Below are positions 5,954 to 12,037 of a stretch of DNA of 12,037 nt, one piece after another; the first letter of the stretch is position 1, and each line of letters begins with the position of its first letter. A model generated the notes under the pieces. That model had not been told where the DNA came from, did no database searches, and saw only the letters and a list, made by a program, of their open reading frames with translations. Position numbers and translations under genes: made by a program. Origin of the DNA: Nitrosotalea sp. (GTDB lineage: Archaea > Thermoproteota > Nitrososphaeria > Nitrososphaerales > Nitrosopumilaceae); contig JARLFW010000115.1 of assembly GCA_031296345.1 (NCBI GenBank), forward strand, positions 1 to 12,037, in the 5' to 3' direction.

Positions 5954-6238
5954 CTAATCGTCGCTTGCTTCTTGTGAGCGTGCTTCTTCCAAGTATGCCT
6001 TTCTTGCTTCAAGCTCTGCTTCCTTGTCAAGACCAGTGTCGTCTTCAACTACTATAATACCATCATCTTCCTGAACTATGTCTTCTTTTAGTTTGGTCTT
6101 TTCTTTTACCTTGCCCTTTGGAGCTTCCTTCTTAGCTGGTTCCTTTTTTGGAGCTACTACCTTCTTAGCTGGTTCCTTTTTTGGAGATACTGCCTTCTTA
6201 GCAGGCTTTTTCGCTAGTTTTTTCTTGTCCTTTGTCAT
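5954..6238 (-). CDS. Lys/Pro/Ala-repeat protein with acidic C-terminal half
   Basis: 94 residues from ATG at 6238; a GTG at 6256 would add six. The N-terminal half is basic and repetitive, built from KKEPAKK and KKAVSPKK units like the tails of eukaryotic histone H1 and bacterial HU-like proteins. The C-terminal half turns strongly acidic (EDIVQEDDGIIVVEDD) and ends in a Glu-rich helix and ASDD. No folded domain is recognisable. The charge split suggests nucleic-acid or ribosome binding with a self-masking or partner-binding tail (inference). The TATA-like GTTTAAAAGG (minus strand, near 6267-6276) supports the ATG start with a short leader. I know of no named family for it. Confidence 0.78.
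   Translation of the reverse strand: MTKDKKKLAKKPAKKAVSPKKEPAKKVVAPKKEPAKKEAPKGKVKEKTKLKEDIVQEDDGIIVVEDDTGLDKEAELEARKAYLEEARSQEASDD
6127..6206. repeat. 33-bp tandem repeat in the Lys/Pro/Ala gene
   Basis: The unit at 6127-6159 is repeated at 6160-6192 with 31 of 33 bases the same, and a third partial copy begins at 6193 (CCTTCTTAGC). The period is 11 codons, so copy-number change stays in frame and adds or removes one PAKK unit. Confidence 0.85.
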
Positions 6239-6357
6239 AAGACGATTATCAAACACGTAACATCATCCTTTTAAACTTGTCTTATAATTGAGCCACCCGG
6301 CCTTTTTCTTAATTTACCAAAGGAAATACGCCGATATTCGCATGTGTTGTATAGATA

Positions 6358-6392
6358 GGGCTTGAGAGAGCCCGGATTTTTACAATCTCAAG
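6358..6392 (+). other. Two mutually exclusive hairpins in the gap before the 6513 gene
   Basis: GGGCT-TGAGAG-AGCCC (6358-6373) is a 5-bp hairpin followed by a T5 run. CTTGAGA (6361-6367) can instead pair with TCTCAAG (6386-6392), and the two structures share bases. This resembles an RNA switch or terminator layout, but no transcript or ligand motif is evident, and the region is short. The rest of 6239-6512 holds only promoter elements. Confidence 0.25.
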
Positions 6393-6512
6393 ACATGTCC
6401 AGTAGAGTTTTCAATGTTTCATAGATTCTATAACCCACATTTAGGACACTGGAATCTAGGCCAAGTTTTACAATTAATTTTATTAAGAATACCAATACAT
6501 TTCAAATCACAA

Positions 6513-6887
6513 ATGAACCATATTCAAAAGGGCGTAGTTTTAGTTCTGGTTGCAGTTTGCATAACAGGAGCATTTGGAATACCGTTAGGCGATCCTAAAT
6601 TTTTAGTCGAGGCATTTGCCCTTGAATTTTCATTTGTAGCACTTGCCATAGTCTCTGCAAAAAATTTCAGATATGCGTACATACCAAATTTCATCATTGC
6701 AATACTAGTAATTGTTGGCAATACTATCTCGCCCAAACATATTGAGATCATGTCTACATTACATCCATTGTATAATGGAATTGTGTTGATTGTTGGAGGA
6801 TACATTCTGCAAGGATTACTCTTGATTACCAATACTCTAGCATACAAAAAATACAAGCAAGTCACATCAAATAATAAAACTACCTAA
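6513..6887 (+). CDS. Small membrane protein with four predicted helices
   Basis: 124 residues from ATG at 6513. Four hydrophobic stretches are visible at about 5-24, 31-48, 55-70 and 86-106, with a basic tail (YKKYKQ). No metal or redox motif is seen and I do not recognise the family. The frame stays open to an ATG at 6414, but that extension is polar and odd, and a TATA-like run (TTAATTTTATTAAG, about 6474-6487) lies 26-35 nt before 6513, favouring a leaderless start there. It precedes the DoxX-like gene in the same direction, but that gene has its own TATA box. Confidence 0.75.
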   Translation: MNHIQKGVVLVLVAVCITGAFGIPLGDPKFLVEAFALEFSFVALAIVSAKNFRYAYIPNFIIAILVIVGNTISPKHIEIMSTLHPLYNGIVLIVGGYILQGLLLITNTLAYKKYKQVTSNNKTT

Positions 6888-6959
6888 AATTATGAATATA
6901 ACATTTCAAGACATTGAATATTTTTAGCTGAAAATTTAGAAAAGCAGTTTAACAACGAG

Positions 6960-6965
6960 TATATA
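6960..6965 (+). promoter_or_regulatory. TATA box for the DoxX-family gene
   Basis: TATATA lies about 29 nt upstream of the ATG at 6992 and predicts a leaderless mRNA. Confidence 0.5.
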
Positions 6966-6991
6966 CAACATTTACTAAAAAACAAAACAGA

Positions 6992-7405
6992 ATGGATGCC
7001 AACCTTAGAACACATAAAATACACGACCTGTCTCATTTTGGATTACGAATTGTAGTTGGCGTGTTCTTTATTGTTCACAGCCAGATGAAGTTTGGCAGTG
7101 GATTTGGTGGCTTTCTTCAGAGTAAGGGTCTTCCTCCAGAGATGGCAATACTCATAGGATTACTAGAATCAATAGGTGGTATTCTTTTGATAGTTGGAGT
7201 ACTGTCAAGAATAGCAAGTGCACTTATTGCAATAGACATGCTTGGAGCAATAATTTATGTTAAAAAAGCGCAATCATTTTCAGGCAAAAATGGCATAGAG
7301 CTTGAATTGTTGGCATTTATCATTTTGATAACTATAATGGTTTTAGGACCTGGGAGAATATCACTATCTCATTTAATCAAAAAGATACCCAGATTTTTAC
7401 AATAA
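6992..7405 (+). CDS. DoxX-family membrane protein
   Basis: 137 residues with four membrane helices (about 17-33, 49-69, 72-90, 105-122) and the family pattern FGLRIVVGVFFIVHSQMKFGSGFGGFL, then GLLESIGGILLIVGVLSRIAS. DoxX-like proteins are small membrane proteins. In Acidianus DoxD/DoxA act in sulfur oxidation as thiosulfate:quinone oxidoreductase, but most DoxX relatives have no assigned substrate and some act in redox stress, so I do not name a reaction. The start is the only ATG that includes the first helix, and a TATA box sits 29 nt upstream. Confidence 0.85.
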   Translation: MDANLRTHKIHDLSHFGLRIVVGVFFIVHSQMKFGSGFGGFLQSKGLPPEMAILIGLLESIGGILLIVGVLSRIASALIAIDMLGAIIYVKKAQSFSGKNGIELELLAFIILITIMVLGPGRISLSHLIKKIPRFLQ

Positions 7406-7536
7406 TTTTTGTAACTGATTTAGTCCACTTTGGCTGAATCCGTTTCTGATTCGAAATCCAGTACTACTGCTTTTAATGCAATCTTGACACCCCTTAGAAT
7501 TTTTGAGTTGGTTTTTGAGAGGAGATTAAAAATCAC

Positions 7537-7549
7537 ACATATGATATGT
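7537..7549. repeat. 13-bp perfect palindrome between convergent genes
   Basis: ACATAT-G-ATATGT sits in the 187-bp gap between two gene ends (7406-7592). It follows an A/T run and could be a transcript end structure or a protein-binding site. No gene is visible in this gap. Confidence 0.4.
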
Positions 7550-7592
7550 TTTCATCACATAAAAGTTAGATCAAAGAAATATTGATTGTTTA

Positions 7593-8132
7593 TTATTCTG
7601 AAAATCGTAGAGCAAACATGTTCTTGTCATATTTGACATCTACCTTTTTTTGAAACAGTTCCTCAAAAATTAGTTCCAAGATTATTTTATTGTATAATGA
7701 CCAATTTTTGCCAAGATCATGCTTCATAACAAAAGTATGGGTACCGTCATCAACCATGTGGCTGACATGAACCGAGGAGTTTAGCATTTGCATTTCAAAC
7801 CAGGTCATAAATGAGTTGACATCAGTCTCTCCCTTCATGAACATTACAACATCTCTCATCTCATCTTTGCCAAGAGTGCTTGCAATTTCTATTACCTCCT
7901 TTTCTTTTAAATTTTGGAAGATCTTGACAAACACTGGTTTGTTAAGACTGACCAGTCCAACTCGTGGCTGATAAATATCCCACTCTAGAAATCTCTTCAA
8001 GGCCTGAGTAGCAAGCGTGTTTGTAGTTACCTGATGGTGCTTGGCTTCTTTTTGAAGTTTGTCGATAAGTTCAGTATCAAATCGAAATGTGATAGTGGTT
8101 GTTTTTTTCTTGACATCAGTTGCGTCTTTCAT
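7593..8132 (-). CDS. Ribbon-helix-helix (CopG/Arc-like) protein with C-terminal sensor-like domain
   Basis: 179 residues from ATG at 8132; the frame is open 41 codons further upstream, but that stretch is Cys/His-rich and unlike the rest. Residues about 11-52 match a ribbon-helix-helix DNA-binding unit: strand TTTITFRFD, helix ELIDKLQKEAKHH, turn, then helix TTNTLATQALKRFLEWD. The remaining 125 residues form an alpha/beta domain of unknown type ending in VDVKYDKNMFALRFSE. It is divergent from the SRPBCC gene with 125 bp between the starts, so autoregulation or control of that gene is plausible. The TATA-like TTTCAAATAG (minus strand, about 8151-8160) fits a leaderless start. Confidence 0.8.
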   Translation of the reverse strand: MKDATDVKKKTTTITFRFDTELIDKLQKEAKHHQVTTNTLATQALKRFLEWDIYQPRVGLVSLNKPVFVKIFQNLKEKEVIEIASTLGKDEMRDVVMFMKGETDVNSFMTWFEMQMLNSSVHVSHMVDDGTHTFVMKHDLGKNWSLYNKIILELIFEELFQKKVDVKYDKNMFALRFSE

Positions 8133-8257
8133 TGTATATCCAAGCTTTTGTCTATTTGAAAATGATAAACTTGTCGCATGATTTACAATTCCATCAATAC
8201 ACTTTGTCTTACAATGTATACTGCCATGATTTATTCTAGTTTTGACTATATACATAC

Positions 8258-8728
8258 ATGGTAGAAATTAAAGTCAAGATACAGATTGACGCACCAATAG
8301 GAAAAGTCTGGAATGTCATCTCGCAAGTTGACAACGATTCCGAATTTTGGAATGTTACCAAAGTGGTAAGAAACATTTCAAAGAAGGAAAATGAAGTAGT
8401 GCGAGAGGTAGTACTAGACAAGGTCGACAAATGTAACCAGACAATAACTTTCTTGCCACAAGAAGCAGTACATGTGAAATGGACAAAAGGAACAATAACC
8501 GGCACAAAGGACATGTCTTTGACCGTGTTTGGAAGTGGAACGCTTCTTGAAGTCAAGATGAACTATAACATTTCAGGTCCATCTCGCTTCTTCCCAGGAA
8601 AGTTGACAGAAAGACTACAGATCGAGGCCGAATACGCGTTAGACCGTATCAAGGAAAAATCCGAGGGCAAGCCGCATGTAATCCCAATGGAGCCTAGAAA
8701 ATTCTGGGCCGACATGATAAGAGGATAG
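8258..8728 (+). CDS. SRPBCC (START/Bet v 1-like) ligand-binding protein
   Basis: 156 residues. The opening EIKVKIQIDAPIGKVWNVISQVDNDSEFW is the usual N-terminal strand and helix of the polyketide cyclase/START-like fold. Six further strands and the long C-terminal helix (RLQIEAEYALDRIKEKSEG) close a hydrophobic pocket. Members bind lipids, polyketides or other hydrophobic molecules, and this one shows no catalytic motif. ATG at 8258 lies about 26 nt after TTTATT, so the mRNA is probably leaderless. A hairpin/T-run terminator follows at 8755-8794. The divergent RHH gene is its likely regulator (inference). Confidence 0.82.
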   Translation: MVEIKVKIQIDAPIGKVWNVISQVDNDSEFWNVTKVVRNISKKENEVVREVVLDKVDKCNQTITFLPQEAVHVKWTKGTITGTKDMSLTVFGSGTLLEVKMNYNISGPSRFFPGKLTERLQIEAEYALDRIKEKSEGKPHVIPMEPRKFWADMIRG

Positions 8729-8754
8729 CGACAAACCTTGCAGAAAAAAGAGGG

Positions 8755-8794
8755 ATTTACGCCAGAGGGTGTAAATTAACTCTCCCAATTTTTT
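8755..8794 (+). terminator. Hairpin and T-run after the SRPBCC gene
   Basis: ATTTACGCC (8755-8763) pairs with GGTGTAAAT (8768-8776) around the loop AGAG, with one G-U pair, and six T follow at 8789-8794. Confidence 0.55.
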
Positions 8795-8806
8795 ACTCTT
8801 TAAATT

Positions 8807-8833
8807 GTGAAATTATCATTTGTGATAATTCAC
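8807..8833 (+). promoter_or_regulatory. Long palindrome upstream of the site-2 protease gene
   Basis: GTGAAATTATCA (8807-8818) and TGATAATTCAC (8823-8833) form an 11-bp inverted repeat with one extra A and a 4-nt centre. It lies about 24 bp upstream of the TATA-like CTAAAAGG (8841-8848), the place for an activator or repressor. The central 20 bp match a site before the other CBS gene (11571-11590) at 16 of 20 bases when this copy is reverse-complemented. Confidence 0.5.
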
Positions 8834-8880
8834 GGACAGACTAAAAGGATGACAGATGCCAACAGTATCAAGGAAATATC

Positions 8881-10047
8881 ATGTCTCTTCAGATAGGCCA
8901 CATCAAAGGAATCAGCATTCGTTTACATTTCACGCTAATTATCACTTTTGTTCTAATTGATTGGACTCTCTCCACATATTTTATGCCAGAATTCATCAAA
9001 GGTCTCATGCCAGTCAATTACTGGTTCATGGGTTCTGTGGGAGCTGTAATTTTGTTTTTTTCAATTTTGTTACACGAGTTGGCGCATTCAATGGTTGCAA
9101 GAAGGTATAGCATACCGGTAAAAAGTATCACATTATTTATTTTTGGAGGAGTATCAGATATTGCAAAAGAGCCCACTGATTTTCATCAAGAGTTCAAGAT
9201 GTCAATTGCAGGTCCGCTTGCAAGCTTTGGACTAGGGGCAATCTTTGCTCTCTTCTATTGGCTGGTTTCAAATGATATGAGTTCAGGCAATGTCATCTCA
9301 TATCTTGGGCAGATTAAAGGAATCATGTTCTATGCTGCAATTTCTAATATCATACTTGGTGCATTCAATCTAGTTCCTGCATTTCCTCTGGATGGCGGCA
9401 GAGTCTTACGGGCAGGACTGGTAAGATGGAAAAAAGATTATCATGATGCAACAAAGATTGCAACAACAATTGGTGTACTGATATCATACATGTTCATGGG
9501 ATTTGGATTTATGATACTACTTAGTGGTGATTTTATCGGCGGTTTGTGGATATTATTGATAGGTTGGTTTTTGCACAATGGCGCCCAGTCATACATGTCA
9601 CAATTTGAGCTAACATCTGCATTAAGAGGAGTGATTGTTGGAAATATCATGAATACAAAAATTATATCTGTTAAACGGGATGTATCTATTGATTTTGCAC
9701 TAAGGAATTTTTTTATGACAAGCATGAAAAGCGAATTGCCCGTAACGGATGAACAAGGCTATCTTTTAGGAATGATCACTCTAAAAGACATACTGGTTAT
9801 TCCGCAAAATAAAAGAGATGACGTCAAAGTCCAGGAGATAATGATTCAAACAGGATATCTTGCAATTATGCAACCTGACATGGAAGTTGAAAAAGCCTTC
9901 ATACAAATGGTTCAAAAACGTGTTGGGAAGATCTTTGTGTGTGACAAAGATGGCAAGCTCTTCGGAGTTGTAAGCAAAACAGACATTATTGATATAGCAA
10001 GTGAGCGACAAAAATATCTTCATGCAATAAAGAAAACAAGTTTGTAA
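8881..10047 (+). CDS. Site-2-type intramembrane metalloprotease with C-terminal CBS pair
   Basis: 388 residues. The membrane part (about 1-235) has six or so helices, with the zinc-binding HELAH (His65, Glu66, His69) in one and Asp171 of NLVPAFPLDGGR as third ligand, as in site-2 proteases of the SpoIVFB/Rip type with CBS domains. SIAGPLAS (108-115) is the conserved loop. Two CBS repeats follow (about 254-308 and 318-375), which in this family bind adenine nucleotides and gate the protease. It should cut a membrane-bound regulator within the bilayer; the substrate is not evident in the window. ATG at 8881 is preceded by AGGA at 8871-8874. A long palindrome lies at 8807-8833. Confidence 0.92.
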   Translation: MSLQIGHIKGISIRLHFTLIITFVLIDWTLSTYFMPEFIKGLMPVNYWFMGSVGAVILFFSILLHELAHSMVARRYSIPVKSITLFIFGGVSDIAKEPTDFHQEFKMSIAGPLASFGLGAIFALFYWLVSNDMSSGNVISYLGQIKGIMFYAAISNIILGAFNLVPAFPLDGGRVLRAGLVRWKKDYHDATKIATTIGVLISYMFMGFGFMILLSGDFIGGLWILLIGWFLHNGAQSYMSQFELTSALRGVIVGNIMNTKIISVKRDVSIDFALRNFFMTSMKSELPVTDEQGYLLGMITLKDILVIPQNKRDDVKVQEIMIQTGYLAIMQPDMEVEKAFIQMVQKRVGKIFVCDKDGKLFGVVSKTDIIDIASERQKYLHAIKKTSL

Positions 10048-10150
10048 AAGTTACAATCTGCAAGTTGTTGGAACACAACGGATTGAATTTGTGCAATAGC
10101 AAGTGATTTAGACTTTTATGTGTGAAATTAATCGCATAGTTTAAGACTCG

Positions 10151-10178
10151 AGAAGGGGTTCTTAGTGACATTGTCACT
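10151..10178 (+). promoter_or_regulatory. Shine-Dalgarno and palindrome over the phaC start
   Basis: GAAGGGG (10152-10158) lies 6 nt before GTG at 10165. The start codon sits inside the perfect 15-bp inverted repeat AGTGACA-T-TGTCACT (10164-10178), which could be an operator or could fold in the mRNA and hide the start. Confidence 0.4.
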
Positions 10179-11496
10179 TGTGTTTCAGAATACTGCATTG
10201 AATAAAATGCTAGAGTCCAATCCGTACTATGATTACATGTTAAAGGGGTTTGATTTTACAATAAAATACAATGCCGCACTTTTAGATGCAAGCTCAAAGG
10301 CATTTGAAACTTTTCTAAATGCAAATAAAGGGACGGCCCAGAACATCAGAAAAACTATTAGATCCTCTTTTGACACAACTCTGCGAGATGATCTAAATGA
10401 GGATTCATTGGCATCAAGCATTACAGACTATGTCGAAGCTTGGGCAAAACTGTGTGATCTTTTTGGATATACTCAATTTACTGCCAACGCCTATGACCTA
10501 TTCTCTTATGCAAGCGTGATGCTTGAACCGTTGAGAGATAACATCAACCGAACCCCATCCGAGGTCATCGATATGAAAGGTAGATTCAATCTGCTTCACT
10601 ACAAGTCAGAGCATCCCTCTGAACATAAAACCCCGCTTCTTGTAGTATACTCACTTATCAACAGACACTATATCATGGATCTCTTACCTGATGTCAGTGT
10701 CATAAAAAATCTCCAAAGACAAGGCTTTGATATCTATGCAACTGATTGGGGAACCCCCACATCATGTGACAAGGACTTGACACTTGAGACCTATGCAGAA
10801 GAATATGTAGAAAATGCAGTAGAAAAAATCAAGGAGATAACTGGCTCTGACAAAGTATCATTGTTTGGCTACTGTTGGGGAGGACTATTTGCACTCATTT
10901 ACACTGCAACACACCAAGAAAATGTCAAGAATTTGATTCTACATGCAACACCGGTGGACATTGATAAAAATAAGACAATAATAGAAAATTGGACTTCACA
11001 TCTTGATGCAGATAATCTGGCTAAAGTATTTGGCAACATACCTGGATGGCTTCTCAACCTTGCATTTCTTATTCGCAATCCCATAGAAGCAATGCTAAAG
11101 TATCCACGATATTTTAGCGAACCCCGAAGCCGTGATGAGGTTAGACAGTTTTTTGCAATTGAGACGTGGCTATACGACAGTACTCCGATAATAGGAGAAG
11201 TTTATCGCGAGATAATCGACCAAGTGTATAAAAAAAACCTTTTGATAAAAAACCAAATGAAGGTAGGTTCTGATATTATAAACTTGAAGAATATCACAGT
11301 ACCACTTTTAGACATAGTTGGTACTAGTGATGATCTTGTACCTCCATCAGCGAGCACTTCGATAATTAATGCAATAGGTAGCAAAGACAAAAAACTAATT
11401 GAATTTCCAACAGGTCATGTAGGTCTTTGCGTTAGCCAATTAGCTCATGAAAAACTCTGGCCAGAGGTTGGAGAGTGGATAGAACAAAGGTCATGA
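10165..11496 (+). CDS. phaC: Class III-type polyhydroxyalkanoate synthase catalytic subunit
   Basis: 443 residues, an alpha/beta hydrolase that polymerises (R)-3-hydroxyacyl-CoA into storage polyester at the granule surface. The nucleophile box is GYCWGG with Cys237 in place of the lipase Ser, as in all PHA synthases. The Asp is 389/390 in GTSDDLVPP and the His is 418 in TGHVGL. Two other conserved points are YATDWGTP (191-198) and the C-terminal WPEVGEWIEQRS. The length is closer to class III PhaC than to the roughly 560-600 residues of classes I/II, with a somewhat longer N-terminal region. Class III PhaC works with PhaE, and no clear phaE is seen in the window. The start is GTG at 10165 because of the Shine-Dalgarno site; ATG at 10207 is an alternative. 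It lies between two CBS-domain genes. Confidence 0.92.
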   Translation: MTLSLVFQNTALNKMLESNPYYDYMLKGFDFTIKYNAALLDASSKAFETFLNANKGTAQNIRKTIRSSFDTTLRDDLNEDSLASSITDYVEAWAKLCDLFGYTQFTANAYDLFSYASVMLEPLRDNINRTPSEVIDMKGRFNLLHYKSEHPSEHKTPLLVVYSLINRHYIMDLLPDVSVIKNLQRQGFDIYATDWGTPTSCDKDLTLETYAEEYVENAVEKIKEITGSDKVSLFGYCWGGLFALIYTATHQENVKNLILHATPVDIDKNKTIIENWTSHLDADNLAKVFGNIPGWLLNLAFLIRNPIEAMLKYPRYFSEPRSRDEVRQFFAIETWLYDSTPIIGEVYREIIDQVYKKNLLIKNQMKVGSDIINLKNITVPLLDIVGTSDDLVPPSASTSIINAIGSKDKKLIEFPTGHVGLCVSQLAHEKLWPEVGEWIEQRS

Positions 11497-11571
11497 TGAT
11501 TTTAAAATTTACAGAAGCAATGACGTAAAACCAATTACCATGCTAGAAAATCAAACAGCCATTTTATAATG

Positions 11572-11590
11572 ATTATCACATTTGATATTT
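11572..11590 (+). promoter_or_regulatory. Motif shared with the site-2 protease promoter
   Basis: ATTATCACATTTGATATTT is close to the reverse complement of the palindrome at 8811-8830 (ATTATCACAAATGATAATT). It sits about 24 bp upstream of the TATA-like CAAATACC (11603-11610) of the CBS gene, nearly the same spacing as in the other promoter. Confidence 0.45.
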
Positions 11591-11630
11591 AATCGCTCAA
11601 GTCAAATACCATGATTTGTAGATTATACAC

Positions 11631-12037
11631 ATGGGTTCAAAGATAGAGGAACTTTTAGTTGGCAATTACATGTCAGAGTATCCCATATCAGTCAAGCCAG
11701 AGATACCATTTGAGACTGTTGTTGAGTTTATGGATGAGAATAGATTTTCAACATTAATTGTCATGGATGAAACAAGCCTGATGCCTCTTGGAGTATTTAC
11801 AGAAAGAGGAATCATCAAGCATGTTGCATCTGGCAAAACCATGGACCAAAGCATCAAGCAAGAACTCATCCAGCAGTTTGTTTCAGTCACACCAGACACT
11901 ACCATTATTGAGGCTGCAAGATTGATGATATCTAAAAAATCAAGGGTTTTAGTATTTGCAGATATGGACAAACTGGTTGGAACAATCACCGCATCTGACA
12001 TGATAAGAGCATTTGGGGAAACAGACAAGGCTCCTAG
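11631..12037 (+). CDS. CBS-domain pair protein, cut by right edge
   Basis: 135 complete codons from ATG at 11631 to the edge with no stop. The frame holds two CBS repeats (about residues 8-67 and 75-130). The first has FSTLIVMDETSLMPLGVFTERGIIKHVA; the second has VSVTPDTTIIEAARLM, then KLVGTITASDMIRAF. Stand-alone CBS pairs bind adenosine nucleotides or S-adenosylmethionine and report energy state to partners; nothing here names the partner. TATA-like CAAATACC lies about 25 nt upstream, so the mRNA may be leaderless. The upstream motif at 11572-11590 is shared with the CBS-containing protease gene. Any further C-terminal domain lies outside the window. Confidence 0.87.
   Translation, partial: MGSKIEELLVGNYMSEYPISVKPEIPFETVVEFMDENRFSTLIVMDETSLMPLGVFTERGIIKHVASGKTMDQSIKQELIQQFVSVTPDTTIIEAARLMISKKSRVLVFADMDKLVGTITASDMIRAFGETDKAP

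Noticed and set aside
6414..6512. 33-residue N-terminal extension of the membrane protein
   Set aside because: The added residues are unlike the rest, there is no TATA box for the upstream ATG, and a good TATA-like run fits the ATG at 6513.
7455..7480. GATTCGAAATCC, resembling a tRNA T-arm
   Set aside because: The flanks do not pair as a T-stem and there is no acceptor, D-arm or anticodon stem around it.
8133..8255. 41-residue N-terminal extension of the RHH protein
   Set aside because: It has odd Cys/His composition and fills the divergent promoter region; the RHH unit normally lies at the N-terminus.
10064..10079. GTTGT/ACAAC hairpin after the protease gene
   Set aside because: The stem is only 5 bp and no T-run follows, so it is not a convincing terminator.
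11666..12028. Minus-strand 120-residue frame at the right edge
   Set aside because: It is the antisense of the CBS-pair gene, whose plus-strand frame shows both CBS repeats.

Overview
The window reads as a stretch of chromosome from an ammonia-oxidising-type thaumarchaeon (Nitrososphaerota, most like the AT-rich Nitrosopumilales/Nitrosotalea side). This is inferred from AT-rich DNA, archaeal TATA-like boxes placed 25-30 nt in front of many start codons (leaderless transcription), small basic and ACT/RAM-only proteins, and a class III-type polyhydroxyalkanoate (PHA) synthase. Genus cannot be settled from the sequence alone. No rRNA, tRNA, insertion sequence or CRISPR array was seen.

Layout. 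(1) 1-1763: the end of an NRAMP metal transporter (+) meets a threonine dehydratase with an ACT domain (-). (2) 1764-2054: a gene-poor gap holding the ilvA promoter with a 15-bp palindrome and a possible 26-codon leader ORF, and, on the other strand, a roughly 77-nt long-hairpin RNA candidate with its own TATA-like box. (3) 2055-3905: an unknown coiled-coil-type protein (-), divergent from a two-gene unit made of a 43-residue zinc ribbon and a class III nucleotidyl cyclase, which ends in a hairpin/T-run terminator. (4) 4195-4994: two small proteins (+), one ending in a leucine zipper. (5) 4991-6238: a minus-strand block with a VOC-fold protein, two overlapping stand-alone Lrp/AsnC ligand-binding (RAM) domains and a Lys/Pro/Ala-repeat protein. 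(6) 6513-7405: two small four-helix membrane proteins, the second DoxX-like. (7) 7593-8728: a ribbon-helix-helix protein divergent from an SRPBCC protein. (8) 8881-12037: a site-2-type membrane metalloprotease with a CBS pair, the PHA synthase PhaC, and a CBS-pair protein cut by the right edge.

How the genes fit together. The window is mostly housekeeping and regulation. Branched-chain amino acid synthesis (ilvA) sits near amino-acid-sensing ACT/RAM domains. Cyclic nucleotide, CBS and intramembrane proteolysis genes suggest energy or nutrient sensing, and PhaC points to carbon storage. The most notable non-coding signals are the structured RNA at 1934-2010, whose G-U pairs fix its strand, and a near-identical palindromic motif in front of both CBS-domain genes (8811-8830 and 11571-11590), which hints at shared control.
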